DNA of 64,000 nt from Paenibacillus sp. FSL K6-1330 (GCF_037976825.1 NZ_CP150269.1:1531501-1595500); one strand, 5' to 3'. Counted from the stretch's first letter, positions 28,417-37,541 are shown. Notes: generated by a model not told the origin, from the sequence alone. Numbers and translations are program-made.

Positions 28417-29043
28417 TTACACTACGTCCGCGGCAAGATCCGATAACAATCCGTTCTCGGTTGCCAGGCCTAAAAGGTCGTACACCGATATTGGGAACAT
28501 CGGAAAGCCGACATAGTATGGGGTGATGGCATATAGCGGATAGAAGATGACCAGTGACTTATCCGCTAGATAGAAGTCCTGGTTCGGCGAAACGGTAACC
28601 GGACGGTTCTCCAGCACGGGAATGCCGCGTTCCTTGATCTGACGGTTCACCTCGACGGCCAAGATGGCTTGATAGCCCGAGCCTGGGCGGAACAGATCGG
28701 ATAAGGCATAGGATTTTCCGGTGGCCGTGGCAAAGGTCAGGCCTTTCGTCACCGTATACCCGTGCGCCATATGTTCGGAGTAGGTATAGTTCGTCAGCAC
28801 GAGGCTAAGAATGCCGCGCTCGTTCGTTTTGATCTCAAAGGTGCCCGTCGTTTGCGGGTTGGTGCCGGTCTGAACCTGCTGCTGTTCTCGCTGCATGTCC
28901 TGGATTTGAAGAATAATGACCCGGTTGATGGCTTCTTCCGCCCCCGGATCCATGAGGCCGTGTACTTGCGGATAATGAATCACGAGACTGGGTGCCGTAT
29001 GCGTAAGGGTATGGATACTTGCCGGGGGTACATATTGCGCCAT
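28417..29043 (-). CDS. DUF3298-type (RsiV-like) domain protein
   Basis: This 208-residue protein has a domain of the DUF4163/DUF3298 kind: VIHYPQVHGLMDPGAEEAIN at the N-terminus, HMAHGYTVTKGLTFATATGKSYALSDLF in the middle and FYLADKSLVIFYPLYAITPYY near the end. Related domains occur in the lysozyme-sensing anti-sigma factor RsiV and in exported proteins. No signal peptide or membrane anchor is visible, which is unusual for the family. The start has GGAG about 11 bases upstream. Function unknown. Confidence 0.72.
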   Translation of the reverse strand: MAQYVPPASIHTLTHTAPSLVIHYPQVHGLMDPGAEEAINRVIILQIQDMQREQQQVQTGTNPQTTGTFEIKTNERGILSLVLTNYTYSEHMAHGYTVTKGLTFATATGKSYALSDLFRPGSGYQAILAVEVNRQIKERGIPVLENRPVTVSPNQDFYLADKSLVIFYPLYAITPYYVGFPMFPISVYDLLGLATENGLLSDLAADVV

Positions 29044-29187
29044 ACGTACAATCGCTCCAATCTAACATCAGATACGTTAGCCTATTCGGAAGCGGACGCA
29101 GAGGTTACGAAGTTGGCAGGAGCGGAGGCTTGAGACTTGGAGGCTTCTAAGGCTCCGTCAACCCGGCAGAAGGGCTTCGGATAGGCA

Positions 29188-29241
29188 GAACGCTCCAATG
29201 CGAAAGAAAGCTCTAATGCGAAAGAACGCTCCAATGCGACA
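29188..29241. repeat. Three tandem 18-bp repeats
   Basis: Units GAACGCTCCAATGCGAAA, GAAAGCTCTAATGCGAAA and GAACGCTCCAATGCGACA follow each other exactly, between the MFS gene and the DUF3298 gene, both on the minus strand. Read on the minus strand they would encode FALERS-like units, but no start codon supports a gene. Confidence 0.8.
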
Positions 29242-29288
29242 GCGGTAGTCCAAGGCCGCGGGCATGTTTGTTGTAAATCAGCAAGCCT

Positions 29289-30440
29289 TCACTCCTTGTC
29301 TGTAACGCCAGACGTAAGCAATCTTCTTACAAAGATCGTGAATATGACTAAGGAAACGACTACCGATGCTGCTGTAACCGTGAACAAATACGTATAGCCG
29401 ATACGCTCGGAAACCAAGCCGAGTATAATGGCGCCAAGTCCGATGCCGAGATCGAATGCCGTCATGAACGAGGCGTTGGCTGCTCCTCTCCGGTTCTCCG
29501 GAGCAATGCGCAGGGTCGCTGCTTGAAGCGCGGGCTGGGCCGAGCCGAAGCCGATACCGTACAGAATGGCTGCCGTAATCAGCCCGGTCAATCCGTTTGA
29601 CATACTTAAGACGATCAGAGCCGCCGCCGTCACGACAAGGGACGGAATGATGACAGCCGCTTCGCCGAAACGGTCCGACAGCTTCCCGGCAAAGGGTCTG
29701 ATCAAGGTAAGAGCGACGGCGTACACCAGGAAAAAGGTTCCCGGATTGACCCGGATGGACTCGGCAAACAGCGGGAGGAAGGTCGTGATCCCCCCGTATG
29801 CGACAGCCAGGAAAAAGATTGCGACCGTGACAGGGAGAACGGATTTCTCGACTAACTGAATTCGCCCTGCCGACGGTTTGGCTTGATAAGGGGCTCTGGT
29901 CATGTAGGCCAGTATGAAGGCAATCAGAGAGAGTCCGGTAGCGACAAGGAACAACGTCCGAAACGAATACCCGCTGACGATAAAAGTACCCAGCATGGGG
30001 CCGATGGCCATCGCAACCGTCATCGCCATACCGTACCAGCCCATGCCTTCCCCGCGGCGGGAGGTTGGGATTAAATCCGTAATGACCGTTCCGATGGAGG
30101 TTGTCGAGAAAGCCCAGCTCGCGCCATGCAAGATCCGCAGCGCAAGCAGAAGCAGAATGCTGCCAACCCAATCGTAGAGATACATCGAAAGAACAAAGAA
30201 GATAAGACCCCAAACGTAAAAAGCTCTTCTGCCGTATCGGTCCACCAATCCCCCGACCATCGGGCGAAAGACGACCGCCGTCAGCGTGAACGCACCGGCC
30301 GCCAAGCCCACCTGGGATTCGGAGCCGCCTAAATGCTTGATATATAGCGGAAGCGTGGGCAGCAGCAGATAGAAGCCCGTAAACAGAAATAACATCCCGA
30401 CCGTCATCTGAATAAACGGTTTCGTCCATAAACGTTCCAT
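29289..30440 (-). CDS. MFS transporter (drug-efflux type)
   Basis: This 383-residue membrane protein has about twelve hydrophobic segments, with MFS motif GGLVDRYGRRAFYVWG between segments 2 and 3. It starts MERLWTKPFIQMTVGMLFLFTG, with GGAGG upstream on the minus strand. Only 49 bases separate it from the PadR gene upstream, so the two form an operon. PadR partners are often efflux pumps, which supports an export role; the substrate is unknown. Confidence 0.86.
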   Translation of the reverse strand: MERLWTKPFIQMTVGMLFLFTGFYLLLPTLPLYIKHLGGSESQVGLAAGAFTLTAVVFRPMVGGLVDRYGRRAFYVWGLIFFVLSMYLYDWVGSILLLLALRILHGASWAFSTTSIGTVITDLIPTSRRGEGMGWYGMAMTVAMAIGPMLGTFIVSGYSFRTLFLVATGLSLIAFILAYMTRAPYQAKPSAGRIQLVEKSVLPVTVAIFFLAVAYGGITTFLPLFAESIRVNPGTFFLVYAVALTLIRPFAGKLSDRFGEAAVIIPSLVVTAAALIVLSMSNGLTGLITAAILYGIGFGSAQPALQAATLRIAPENRRGAANASFMTAFDLGIGLGAIILGLVSERIGYTYLFTVTAASVVVSLVIFTIFVRRLLTSGVTDKE

Positions 30441-30489
30441 CCTGTATCCCTCCTTATTTCGAATTTCTCAATGTGAAAACATCTGGACT

Positions 30490-31035
30490 CTAGTCTTCTT
30501 CGGATTTAACAGTCGATATTTCTTTCCGGATCCACTCGATATTCGTCATTCCTATCTGCTTCCGGTGATCGAGTACCCGCAGCAATTGAAGCCGCTGTTT
30601 CTCAGGATCAGGTTTATAAAACGTGATCTCCGCTTCAAAGTCCGTCACATGTTTCAGGTTGGTCTCCAGATAAATCAAATACTGCTCTAGACAATCGAGC
30701 CGAACCTTCTTCGGAACATACCGGAAATAGACCATTTTAAAATGGAATATCTGCTCCGTATCCATGTTGTATTCCAGGGGGTTCTCCATGAGCTCGAGAA
30801 ACTTCTTCCGTCCGGAATCGGTGATCCCGTAGATTTTGCGGGGGCGTTTGCCTCCGCCGGATTCGTCCAGACGAAGATGGATCCACTCGTGATCCACCAT
30901 CCGGGAGAGCAGGGGATATAACGTTCCGGAACTAATCTGACGGTAAGGACCCCCTGCATTTTTTAATATCTCTTGAAGCATATACCCGTGTTTATCCCCG
31001 GTCATCAATTCACCCAACACAAAAATTTCATACAT
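30490..31035 (-). CDS. PadR-family transcriptional regulator
   Basis: This 181-residue protein has the PadR winged helix (MYEIFVLGELMTGDKHGYMLQEIL, ISSGTLYPLLSRMVDHEWIHLR, KRPRKIYGITDSGRKKFLEL) and a helical C-terminal dimerisation domain. GGAGGCGC precedes the ATG at 31035. A long palindrome lies 19 bases upstream. It probably represses its own operon with the MFS gene, being relieved by the pump substrate. Confidence 0.9.
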   Translation of the reverse strand: MYEIFVLGELMTGDKHGYMLQEILKNAGGPYRQISSGTLYPLLSRMVDHEWIHLRLDESGGGKRPRKIYGITDSGRKKFLELMENPLEYNMDTEQIFHFKMVYFRYVPKKVRLDCLEQYLIYLETNLKHVTDFEAEITFYKPDPEKQRLQLLRVLDHRKQIGMTNIEWIRKEISTVKSEED

Positions 31036-31053
31036 ATGAGCGCCTCCAACAAT

Positions 31054-31089
31054 ATGTCGTTACGATATAAATATATATCGTAACGACAT
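31054..31089. promoter_or_regulatory. Perfect 16-bp-arm palindrome, probable PadR operator
   Basis: ATGTCGTTACGATATA and TATATCGTAACGACAT are exact inverse copies around AATA. The outer ATGT/ACAT ends fit PadR operators. It lies directly upstream of the padR-like gene. In the rest of 31090-31484 I see only a small hairpin, GCCGATC/GATCGGC near 31315-31335, and no gene. Confidence 0.75.
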
Positions 31090-31484
31090 AAATATGCAAT
31101 ACCTGGAAAAGATTTTTTGCAATCGTTCTCCAAACGACGGTAACTATGACATGGCGCTTTAAGATAGTGATAGATGAAGTGAAGCAAGAGGAGCGATACA
31201 TTTAATCTGCGTCAGACACAAAAAATAGGAAGAGAGGGATTAGCGGTTTAAAACGGAGTCTTGTAAAAACTGATCCCTGTTAGAACTACCAGCTTAGAGG
31301 GGACCTAACAAATGAAGCCGATCTGAGTAGGATCGGCCGAAGAGTGCGCGAGGGGGATGGAGGTCAATTGCAAATTGAGGAATATAGCAGACTAGGATTC
31401 GTGGTGCACAGCAGGGAGTAAATGCATGCGTTCGTATAGGCGAGCAGTGCCCAGCATGAGCATTAAGGGTTTTGCTTCCTGCGT

Positions 31485-31871
31485 TTACAGTCCGCCTGCG
31501 TTTTTCCCATGACTTTCACCTTGTTGTCCGTTGTTCTTCTCGACATAATCCAAATGTTGAAACCCCCAGGTGCACATGTCGGTCAGAACGCTGCCCAAGC
31601 TCTTTCCGTGCTCCGAGATGGAATACTCTACTTTGGGCGGAATCTCCTGATATACCTTGCGTACGACCAGCCCATCCTGTTCCAGTTCGCGGAGCTGATT
31701 TGTGAGCATGCCTTGGGTCACGCCCGGAAGCAGCCGCCGGAGCTCCCCGAACCGTTTGGTTCCGTCCTGCAGCAGTATAAACAAAATCAGCGGTTTCCAC
31801 TTGCCTCCGATTAATTGCAGCGTTGTCAGGATGCCTTCGGTGTTAGGCCGTTCATGATCGCTTGTTCTCAT
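31485..31871 (-). CDS. HxlR-family transcriptional regulator
   Basis: This 128-residue protein has a HxlR/MarR-like winged helix: [52 protein letters not shown], then [15 protein letters not shown]. It has no Cys in the N-terminal helix used by redox-sensing YodB/HypR; its only Cys is in DMCTWGF. MRTSDH at 31871 is preferred because GGGAGATGAG precedes it. It is divergent from a quinone-reductase-like gene, a common HxlR pairing for quinone or electrophile stress. Confidence 0.87.
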   Translation of the reverse strand: MRTSDHERPNTEGILTTLQLIGGKWKPLILFILLQDGTKRFGELRRLLPGVTQGMLTNQLRELEQDGLVVRKVYQEIPPKVEYSISEHGKSLGSVLTDMCTWGFQHLDYVEKNNGQQGESHGKNAGGL

Positions 31872-31963
31872 ATTCTCATCTCCCATAGGAAGGGTGTCAT
31901 CGGTCTTTGTTCATGTGATGTTAGTAATGTAGCACAGTATTCCGTTTAAACCCAGTACTATTC

Positions 31964-32046
31964 TTATTCGTACTTAGTATGTTTTATCGTACTATGCATG
32001 GGATGAATAGGTACGCTAAAACCGACTAAGTACATAAAAAGAGCGT
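31964..32046. promoter_or_regulatory. Divergent control region with GTACTTAGT repeats
   Basis: GTACTTAGT (31970-31978) recurs inverted as ACTAAGTAC (32025-32033), and related CGTACTATG and CGTACTTTT copies lie between and beyond. HxlR regulators of the YodB group bind TACTA-type inverted repeats. This is the probable operator for the HxlR and oxidoreductase genes. Confidence 0.5.
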
Positions 32047-32119
32047 ACTTTTCAACGAAGCCGATCCGAAACATAATGGGGGTGTCAAACAAACCAAATG
32101 AGACAGGAGAGACCTGAAT

Positions 32120-32665
32120 ATGAAAATCATGGTGATTGTGGCTCACCCGAATTTAGACAACTCGCGTGCGAATCGAGTGCTGATGCAGCACAGCAGGCTG
32201 TATGCGAATGGAAATGTAGATATCCGGGATCTTTACAAGGAGTATCCGGACTGGAATATCGATATCGAGCGCGAGCAGCAGCTTCTTCTTCAGTATGATC
32301 GGGTGGTGTTCCAGTTCCCGTTTTACTGGTACAGCTGCCCGCCACTGTTGAAGAAATGGTTCGATGACGTGCTGACCTTCGGCTGGGCGTTCGGACCGGA
32401 AGGCAACAGTCTGAAGGGCAAGGAGTTTATGCTGGCCACGACGGCAGCAGGCACGGAACAGGAGTATCAGGCAGGTGGGGACAATTGGTACACCGTCAGT
32501 GAGCTGCTGCGTCCGATTCAAGCCACGTTGGACCGGTGTAAAGTCCGTTATTTGCCGGCCTTCGCGACCTATAACGTGGAGCGGGTAAGCGATGAAACCC
32601 TCCAGGCGGAGGCCGACAGATATGCCAATCAGGTTCTAGCACCTGCAGCCGAAAGCCGATACTGA
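32120..32665 (+). CDS. Flavodoxin-fold NAD(P)H-dependent oxidoreductase (YwrO/KefF/MdaB type)
   Basis: This 181-residue protein has the flavodoxin-like FMN/FAD fold: MKIMVIVAHPNLDNSRANR, then DRVVFQFPFYWYSCPPLLKKWFDDVLTFGWAFG and LATTAAGTEQEYQAGG. The family catalyses two-electron reduction of quinones, avoiding semiquinone radicals. It is divergent from the HxlR regulator, which probably induces it under quinone or aldehyde stress. AGGAGAGACC precedes ATG 32120. Confidence 0.9.
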   Translation: MKIMVIVAHPNLDNSRANRVLMQHSRLYANGNVDIRDLYKEYPDWNIDIEREQQLLLQYDRVVFQFPFYWYSCPPLLKKWFDDVLTFGWAFGPEGNSLKGKEFMLATTAAGTEQEYQAGGDNWYTVSELLRPIQATLDRCKVRYLPAFATYNVERVSDETLQAEADRYANQVLAPAAESRY

Positions 32666-32847
32666 GGCTCGCTTCTCCGTTAACCGATAGAAGATTGGCT
32701 CTTGCCGGCCGAAACCATTAAGGGCATGATAGAGTCATATATGACATGACCTGAAGCAGTTCTTATGCTCTTTTATGGGGGCCCGCTACTATTAGCTCGA
32801 GGCAGCTTCATAAGCACATGCGCACCAAATTGGAGGGAGGAAGCTTT

Positions 32848-33378
32848 ATGACGATTGATGAAGATATTCATTTGGAGTCCTACGACAAGCAGTGGGCGGA
32901 TCGGTTTTGCGACGAACACCAGACGTTAATCAGGGAGATCGGCGCTTATACGTCCGCCATCGAACATTTCGGAAGTACATCCGTACCGGGGATGACGGCT
33001 AAACCCATCATCGATATTCTGGTGGGCGTGGAGAACGCGTTGCATACGAATGAAATCATCCCCAAACTGACCGCTATGGGTTACGAGGACTTGGGCGAAG
33101 CCGGGATTCCCGGCCGTTTATACCTGCGCAAAAGAGGTAAGCATGCCTATAATGTTCACATTGTGTTATACCGTGGCGACATTTGGAATCATAACATCAT
33201 CATCCGGGAGTACTTGCGAGCACATGCCGTGGAAGCCGAGCGTTACAGTGAGATCAAACAGCGTATCGTTTTGCAAGGAACCCGGACCTTGCTCCGATAT
33301 TCCGATGAGAAGAATGCGTTCGTTGAGCAGCTTCTTGCTAGAGCGAAAGTATGGATGAATGGTGTGCAATCCGAATAA
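32848..33378 (+). CDS. GrpB-family (UPF0157) nucleotidyltransferase-like protein
   Basis: This 176-residue protein has the GrpB signature IEHFGSTSVPGMTAKPIIDILVGV and a C-terminal region with YNVHIVLYRGDIWNHNIIIREYLRAH. The fold is related to nucleotidyltransferases. ATG 32848 is used, with GGAGGGAGG 7 bases upstream. Some genomes fuse GrpB to CoaE; here it stands alone, convergent with the AraC regulator gene. No reaction is established. Confidence 0.85.
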   Translation: MTIDEDIHLESYDKQWADRFCDEHQTLIREIGAYTSAIEHFGSTSVPGMTAKPIIDILVGVENALHTNEIIPKLTAMGYEDLGEAGIPGRLYLRKRGKHAYNVHIVLYRGDIWNHNIIIREYLRAHAVEAERYSEIKQRIVLQGTRTLLRYSDEKNAFVEQLLARAKVWMNGVQSE

Positions 33379-33391
33379 GCGTCTGGTAACT

Positions 33392-34453
33392 CTATCCTCC
33401 ATTCATGGCCTTGCACTGCTTTCGGTAAGCGGAAGGGGTGAGGCCATGAAATTTTTTGAACGTCTTGCTGAAATGGACATAGTCCGAGAAGCCGACGCGG
33501 TAGGCCGTTTCCTCGGCGGAAAGCTCAGACTCCGCCAGCAATTCCCTCGCTTTTTCCATGCGAACCTGCACCAAGTATTTCACGAAGTTCATATTCGTTT
33601 CGCTCTTGAAGGTACGGCTTAGATACGTGACCGACATCCCCACTGAATCAGCCACCTCCTGTAAGGACAAATCCTCCATCGCGTAATTCTCTTCAATGTA
33701 TCGCTTGGCTTTCTGAATATTGTGGCGAGACCCTAGATTTCGGGAACCCTTAATCAGCGCCAGCATTTCCTTGACCTTATCCTCGATTTGACGGCGGCAG
33801 GCCATGGGGTCATCCTGTGGCCATTGATCCTCGCCGATCTCCATTGCAAGAAGCAAACCGCGTTCTTCAAGCGCAGCCAGCAGATCCTGCATCAGCATAT
33901 GAGCATATCTTGATAAGCTCACCTCTTCGGGTCCCCTCGTCTCAAAAAGAGCCATGATCTGGCGGATTTGTTCCAATGCTCCCTGCTCATCGGCAGAATA
34001 CAGCAGCTGGGCGAGCCTGGCTTTATGGCGCTGCTGCGCAAGCGTCCATTCCGTCTGCCGGGAGAATCGCGCTTTCCGGTTATCCAGCTCCCTGCAGGCA
34101 CGTTCCAGTGTTGTATGGAACTGCGCCGGGTCGATGGGCTTCAGCAGGAAATCCGAAACGCCATAGCGCAGGGCCTGACGTGCAAATTCGAAGTTGTCGT
34201 GGCCTGAGAGGATAATAAAATGCATCTGTGGATGGGATTCCCGGACACAGCGGATAAATTCCAGTCCATCCATTTCAGGCATGCAAATGTCGGTCACGAT
34301 AATATCTGGCCGGGTGCTCTCTAGCATCTGCAGGGCTTCAACCCCGTCTTCGGCTTCGCCGGTGACCACAATTTGAAGACCGGACCTCTCAACAAGCTTT
34401 CGCAAACTCAAATGAATGGCGTATTCGTCATCAATCATCATTAACCGGTACAT
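33392..34453 (-). CDS. AraC-type response regulator (YesN-like), second system
   Basis: This 353-residue protein has a receiver domain (MYRLMMIDDEYAIHLSLRKL, phosphoacceptor in DIIVTDICMPEMDGLEF, Lys in FLLKPID) and an AraC helix-turn-helix pair (LSLQEVADSVGMSVTYLSRTFKSE and ETAYRVGFSDYVHFSKTFKKFHG). GGAGGG precedes ATG 34453. It overlaps the kinase gene by 23 bases. It likely controls the divergent amino-sugar ABC operon at 38264. Confidence 0.9.
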   Translation of the reverse strand: MYRLMMIDDEYAIHLSLRKLVERSGLQIVVTGEAEDGVEALQMLESTRPDIIVTDICMPEMDGLEFIRCVRESHPQMHFIILSGHDNFEFARQALRYGVSDFLLKPIDPAQFHTTLERACRELDNRKARFSRQTEWTLAQQRHKARLAQLLYSADEQGALEQIRQIMALFETRGPEEVSLSRYAHMLMQDLLAALEERGLLLAMEIGEDQWPQDDPMACRRQIEDKVKEMLALIKGSRNLGSRHNIQKAKRYIEENYAMEDLSLQEVADSVGMSVTYLSRTFKSETNMNFVKYLVQVRMEKARELLAESELSAEETAYRVGFSDYVHFSKTFKKFHGLTPSAYRKQCKAMNGG

Positions 34454-36299
34454 GGTGTCCCTCCTCGCTAGTCCTATACGGCAGTCTAATCTCAAATATC
34501 GTGCCTTCCAAGGGCACGGACTCCACAAGATGCAGGCCATACTCGTCACCGAAGGTAAGCTGAAGTCTTTGATGCACGTTCAAGAGCCCGATGCCGCTCG
34601 TGGGTTCCTCCCCGCCGTTTCGCAGCATGCCTTCACCCGGCTTCTCCCGGGTTTGCAGGATGCTGCTGATCTGCCACAGCGTTTCCGCTGCCATGCCAAT
34701 CCCCTTGTCACGGATCATGATGGCAAAATAGCCCGCCTCCGCACGGGTGCTTATCCCGAGGTAGCTTGGCTTCTTGCCTCGGTATCCGTGTATGAACACA
34801 TTCTCTACGATCGGCTGCAGCGTCAGTCTGACGGCATTTACGCGATCCAGGTCCCGTTCGTTCACATCCATATCAATCTGGAGTCTGCGGAAACGGGCGC
34901 TTTGAAGATCGAGATAATACTGGACATGCGTCATCTCCTCCCGCAGCGGCACGACAGACCCGGCATGGCCGATATTGTAACGGAACATATGGGCCAGCGC
35001 CCGCGTCATGCGACTGATCTCCATATGATCGTCCGCAATGGCATATGAATTAATAATCTCCAGTGAATTGTACAAAAAATGCGGGTTGATGTGGGACTGC
35101 ATGGAGCGGAGCTCGGATTCCTTCTGCTTGATCATGAGCTCCCGTTCCTTCAGTTGGGAATCCTGGACCTCCCGAATCAGCCGCTTCAGCTCTCCCGTCA
35201 TGCTGTAAAAGCTCTGGAATACGGCAGTCATTTCATTGTTGCGGAACCGGTTCATTTTGGTAGGAAGCACAAAATCACCCCGCTCGACGCGGGCCATCAA
35301 CTTCTGGAGCATGGATAGCGCTCTCGTCAAGGACAAGGAGAATCCGCCTACAAGCGCCAATGCAATGATTAAGAGAATGGCTGCGGCCGCTAGCGAGTAA
35401 TTACGCTGGGTGATCAAACCGCCGATGAGATTGTTCAGCGGCAGGTCGGCGACGACCGTCCAGCCAGTGATCTGCGAGCGTTCATGCAGGACCATCTTTT
35501 CGGTGCTGGAAGCTGCGTCTTGATGCCGGAAGAAGGAGGAGTCCCGGTTTTGAATATGCGTTAACAGCCCCGGTTCGACTTGGGTTCCGACCCGACTCGG
35601 ATCCGGGTGGTAGATCATCTGCCCATCCTTGCCCATGATCCAGACATCAAAGCCGCCCAGCGAATCATTAGAGCAGATGGCTCCGATTTGCTTCAGATTG
35701 AGATCGACAATCAATAAGCCTTTATAGAGAAAGGAAGAATTGTCATAGAGCTTCCGGGCCACGGTAAGGGCTGGCGTGTTTCCTACCCGGCTGAGGCCGA
35801 TGATTTGAAAATCGTTGAATTGATCCAGCTGCGCTTGAAAGGACCGGTTGCGTTTGCGGATTTCACTCATATCGAGCAGCCCCGGCGCGCTTTCGTAATC
35901 GGTGATTTGTCTCTTGTTCTCGGCGACGAGCGAAATTCCGATAATATCGGACCGGCCGTAGATCATCTGGGCAAACAAGTCGTCCTCGACTTTTTTGGCA
36001 AGCTGAAAGTACGCATAGGGGGTAAGCTGGGTGGTCGAGAGAAATTGCTGGATCTGCGGGTTGTGGATAAAGGGATAGGTGGAATTCTCCAGATTGGATA
36101 TGTACGAATCCAGTGAGACGTTGGTTTGCTCGATGATACGCCTGTTAGCGCCTGCGGCAAACTGTTCAATCGCATCGGTAGACGACTGGTACCAGAAGCT
36201 GCCAAGCAGAAAGAAGGGGAGGCCAATGAATAGGATGATCAGAACGAACAAACGTTGGTTAATGGTCAGATTACCGGTGGAAACGCCTTGGATGTTCAT
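34431..36299 (-). CDS. YesM-type sensor histidine kinase, second system
   Basis: This 622-residue protein has membrane segment RLFVLIILFIGLPFFLLGSFWY, an extracellular dCache-like region, second segment LAAAAILLIIALALVGGFSLS, HAMP, phosphoacceptor motif SHINPHFLYNSLEIIN and HATPase motifs (VRLTLQPIVENVFIHG, DKGIGM, GIGLLNVHQRLQL). Start MNIQGVST at 36299 follows GGCGGAAGAG. An IS200/IS605 element ends only 33 bases upstream of the ATG and separates the gene from a promoter-like sequence at 38116-38143. Confidence 0.88.
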   Translation of the reverse strand: MNIQGVSTGNLTINQRLFVLIILFIGLPFFLLGSFWYQSSTDAIEQFAAGANRRIIEQTNVSLDSYISNLENSTYPFIHNPQIQQFLSTTQLTPYAYFQLAKKVEDDLFAQMIYGRSDIIGISLVAENKRQITDYESAPGLLDMSEIRKRNRSFQAQLDQFNDFQIIGLSRVGNTPALTVARKLYDNSSFLYKGLLIVDLNLKQIGAICSNDSLGGFDVWIMGKDGQMIYHPDPSRVGTQVEPGLLTHIQNRDSSFFRHQDAASSTEKMVLHERSQITGWTVVADLPLNNLIGGLITQRNYSLAAAAILLIIALALVGGFSLSLTRALSMLQKLMARVERGDFVLPTKMNRFRNNEMTAVFQSFYSMTGELKRLIREVQDSQLKERELMIKQKESELRSMQSHINPHFLYNSLEIINSYAIADDHMEISRMTRALAHMFRYNIGHAGSVVPLREEMTHVQYYLDLQSARFRRLQIDMDVNERDLDRVNAVRLTLQPIVENVFIHGYRGKKPSYLGISTRAEAGYFAIMIRDKGIGMAAETLWQISSILQTREKPGEGMLRNGGEEPTSGIGLLNVHQRLQLTFGDEYGLHLVESVPLEGTIFEIRLPYRTSEEGHHVPVNDD

Positions 36300-36312
36300 C
36301 GCTCTTCCGCCT

Positions 36313-36481
36313 TCCGCATTGAAGTAGGGAATTTGAGACTCCCACGGCAAAGCCGCAAGCTGACACCTTCGGTATCATTGGGATTCTTGGGTGGTAGTCG
36401 GTCGTGCATTTCTGCTAACCGTAGTTCCCCCAAGTTCAGGGCTGTCTCATCAGCCCGTCCTAAGACAGTGCATATAGCATC
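36313..36481 (-). ncRNA. Predicted omegaRNA (reRNA) at the right end of the IS, with guide
   Basis: TnpB uses an RNA from the right end of its element. After the tnpB stop there are about 145 non-coding bases ending on the minus strand in GCGGCTTTGCCGTGGG then AGTCTCAA, a hairpin followed by the end. The guide would be the next host bases, starting ATTCCCTACTTCAATG (36332 downwards). Limits are approximate. Confidence 0.5.
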
Positions 36482-37537
36482 TTAGGCTGACAGACTGTTA
36501 CCATCTGCCACAGGTTGATTCATGATATTGATCGCTCCAACCCGATCACGATGAGCGTGGAATCCGCATGAGCATTCGTACCTTCTGTCTTTTGGTTTGT
36601 TCTTCTCCCCACAGGCAGGACAAGATTGCGAAGTGTAGGCAGGATCTACCTCCACAACCTTAATGCCGACAAGCTTTGCTTTGTAGAAGATGAATTGCCC
36701 AAGCTGATAGAATGTCCAACTATGCAGATTCTTTGCGTTTTTGCGGCTTGTTCTTGCCGTCTTGCGAATATTCTCTAGTCGTTCAAGCTTGATGATTGAC
36801 ACACCTTCCTGGGTGGCTGTATCGACAATTTGCCGACTAATCTTATGGTTTTGATCTTTCATCCAACGTTGCTCTTTATGACCTAGCTTACGAATGGCAG
36901 ACAATTTTTTGAGTTTTCCTAATTTACGCCTACGTTGCTCATGCTTTCTTCGTATGTACTTGTTTTGTCTGCCGTTTCCAAAGAATCGGGTTTTACCTGT
37001 AGAAGTTACAGAAACAGCAGGAACTTTTAAACCAAGATCAATTCCCATGATGTTTTCGTTGCTTGTTACACTTGTTGGCACTTCTACCGAAATTTGAGCG
37101 TACCATTTCCCTGACTTTTCAATGATACGCATCAATCCAAGTTTAGCTGTTCTTAACAGCTCCATATCTCTTCTAGTCGCTGTAGCACGAAACGTTGTTT
37201 TCTTCGTCTTTTCATCTACAACGATAGGGAAAGCAACTGTATTTTCGGATACCGTGTAGTTTTGATTGTTAACGAAATATACAGGTTTTTTAAGAATGGG
37301 ACGAACACCAAGTTTCTTGATTTTACTGAAAACACTTTTGGCATCACGAATCGCTTGATTACAAACCGCAGACGGAAGAATGGTTTCTACATCTTTTGTA
37401 GTCATTTTCGGAAATGCCCCCAGTTGTTCAGCCCGTTCGGTTAGTTGATTGACTACCCGAATGTACTCATTTCCCAATTGACCTAGAATGGCTGGTTGAT
37501 CAGGAAATATGCGTATCTTAACGGTTAAAACTTGCAT
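36482..37537 (-). CDS. tnpB: TnpB, RNA-guided nuclease of the IS element
   Basis: This 351-residue TnpB has its RuvC residues in place: Asp in IMGIDLGLKVPAV, Glu in SIIKLERLENI and Asp in FHAHRDRVGAINI. A zinc finger has CPACG and CSCGF. It should be an omegaRNA-guided DNA nuclease that helps keep the element by cutting empty donor sites. MQVLTVKI at 37537 is the likely start, with GGGGTG six bases upstream; it begins 4 bases after the tnpA stop. Confidence 0.93.
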   Translation of the reverse strand: MQVLTVKIRIFPDQPAILGQLGNEYIRVVNQLTERAEQLGAFPKMTTKDVETILPSAVCNQAIRDAKSVFSKIKKLGVRPILKKPVYFVNNQNYTVSENTVAFPIVVDEKTKKTTFRATATRRDMELLRTAKLGLMRIIEKSGKWYAQISVEVPTSVTSNENIMGIDLGLKVPAVSVTSTGKTRFFGNGRQNKYIRRKHEQRRRKLGKLKKLSAIRKLGHKEQRWMKDQNHKISRQIVDTATQEGVSIIKLERLENIRKTARTSRKNAKNLHSWTFYQLGQFIFYKAKLVGIKVVEVDPAYTSQSCPACGEKNKPKDRRYECSCGFHAHRDRVGAINIMNQPVADGNSLSA

Positions 37538-37541
37538 GTGT

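Noticed and set aside
29188..29241. A short CRISPR array
   Set aside because: The 18-bp units are directly adjacent with no spacers, and no cas genes are nearby.
29278..30429. A long minus-strand open frame overlapping the MFS gene in another frame
   Set aside because: The other frame gives a typical 12-segment MFS transporter. This one has no hydrophobic pattern and is a by-product of base composition.
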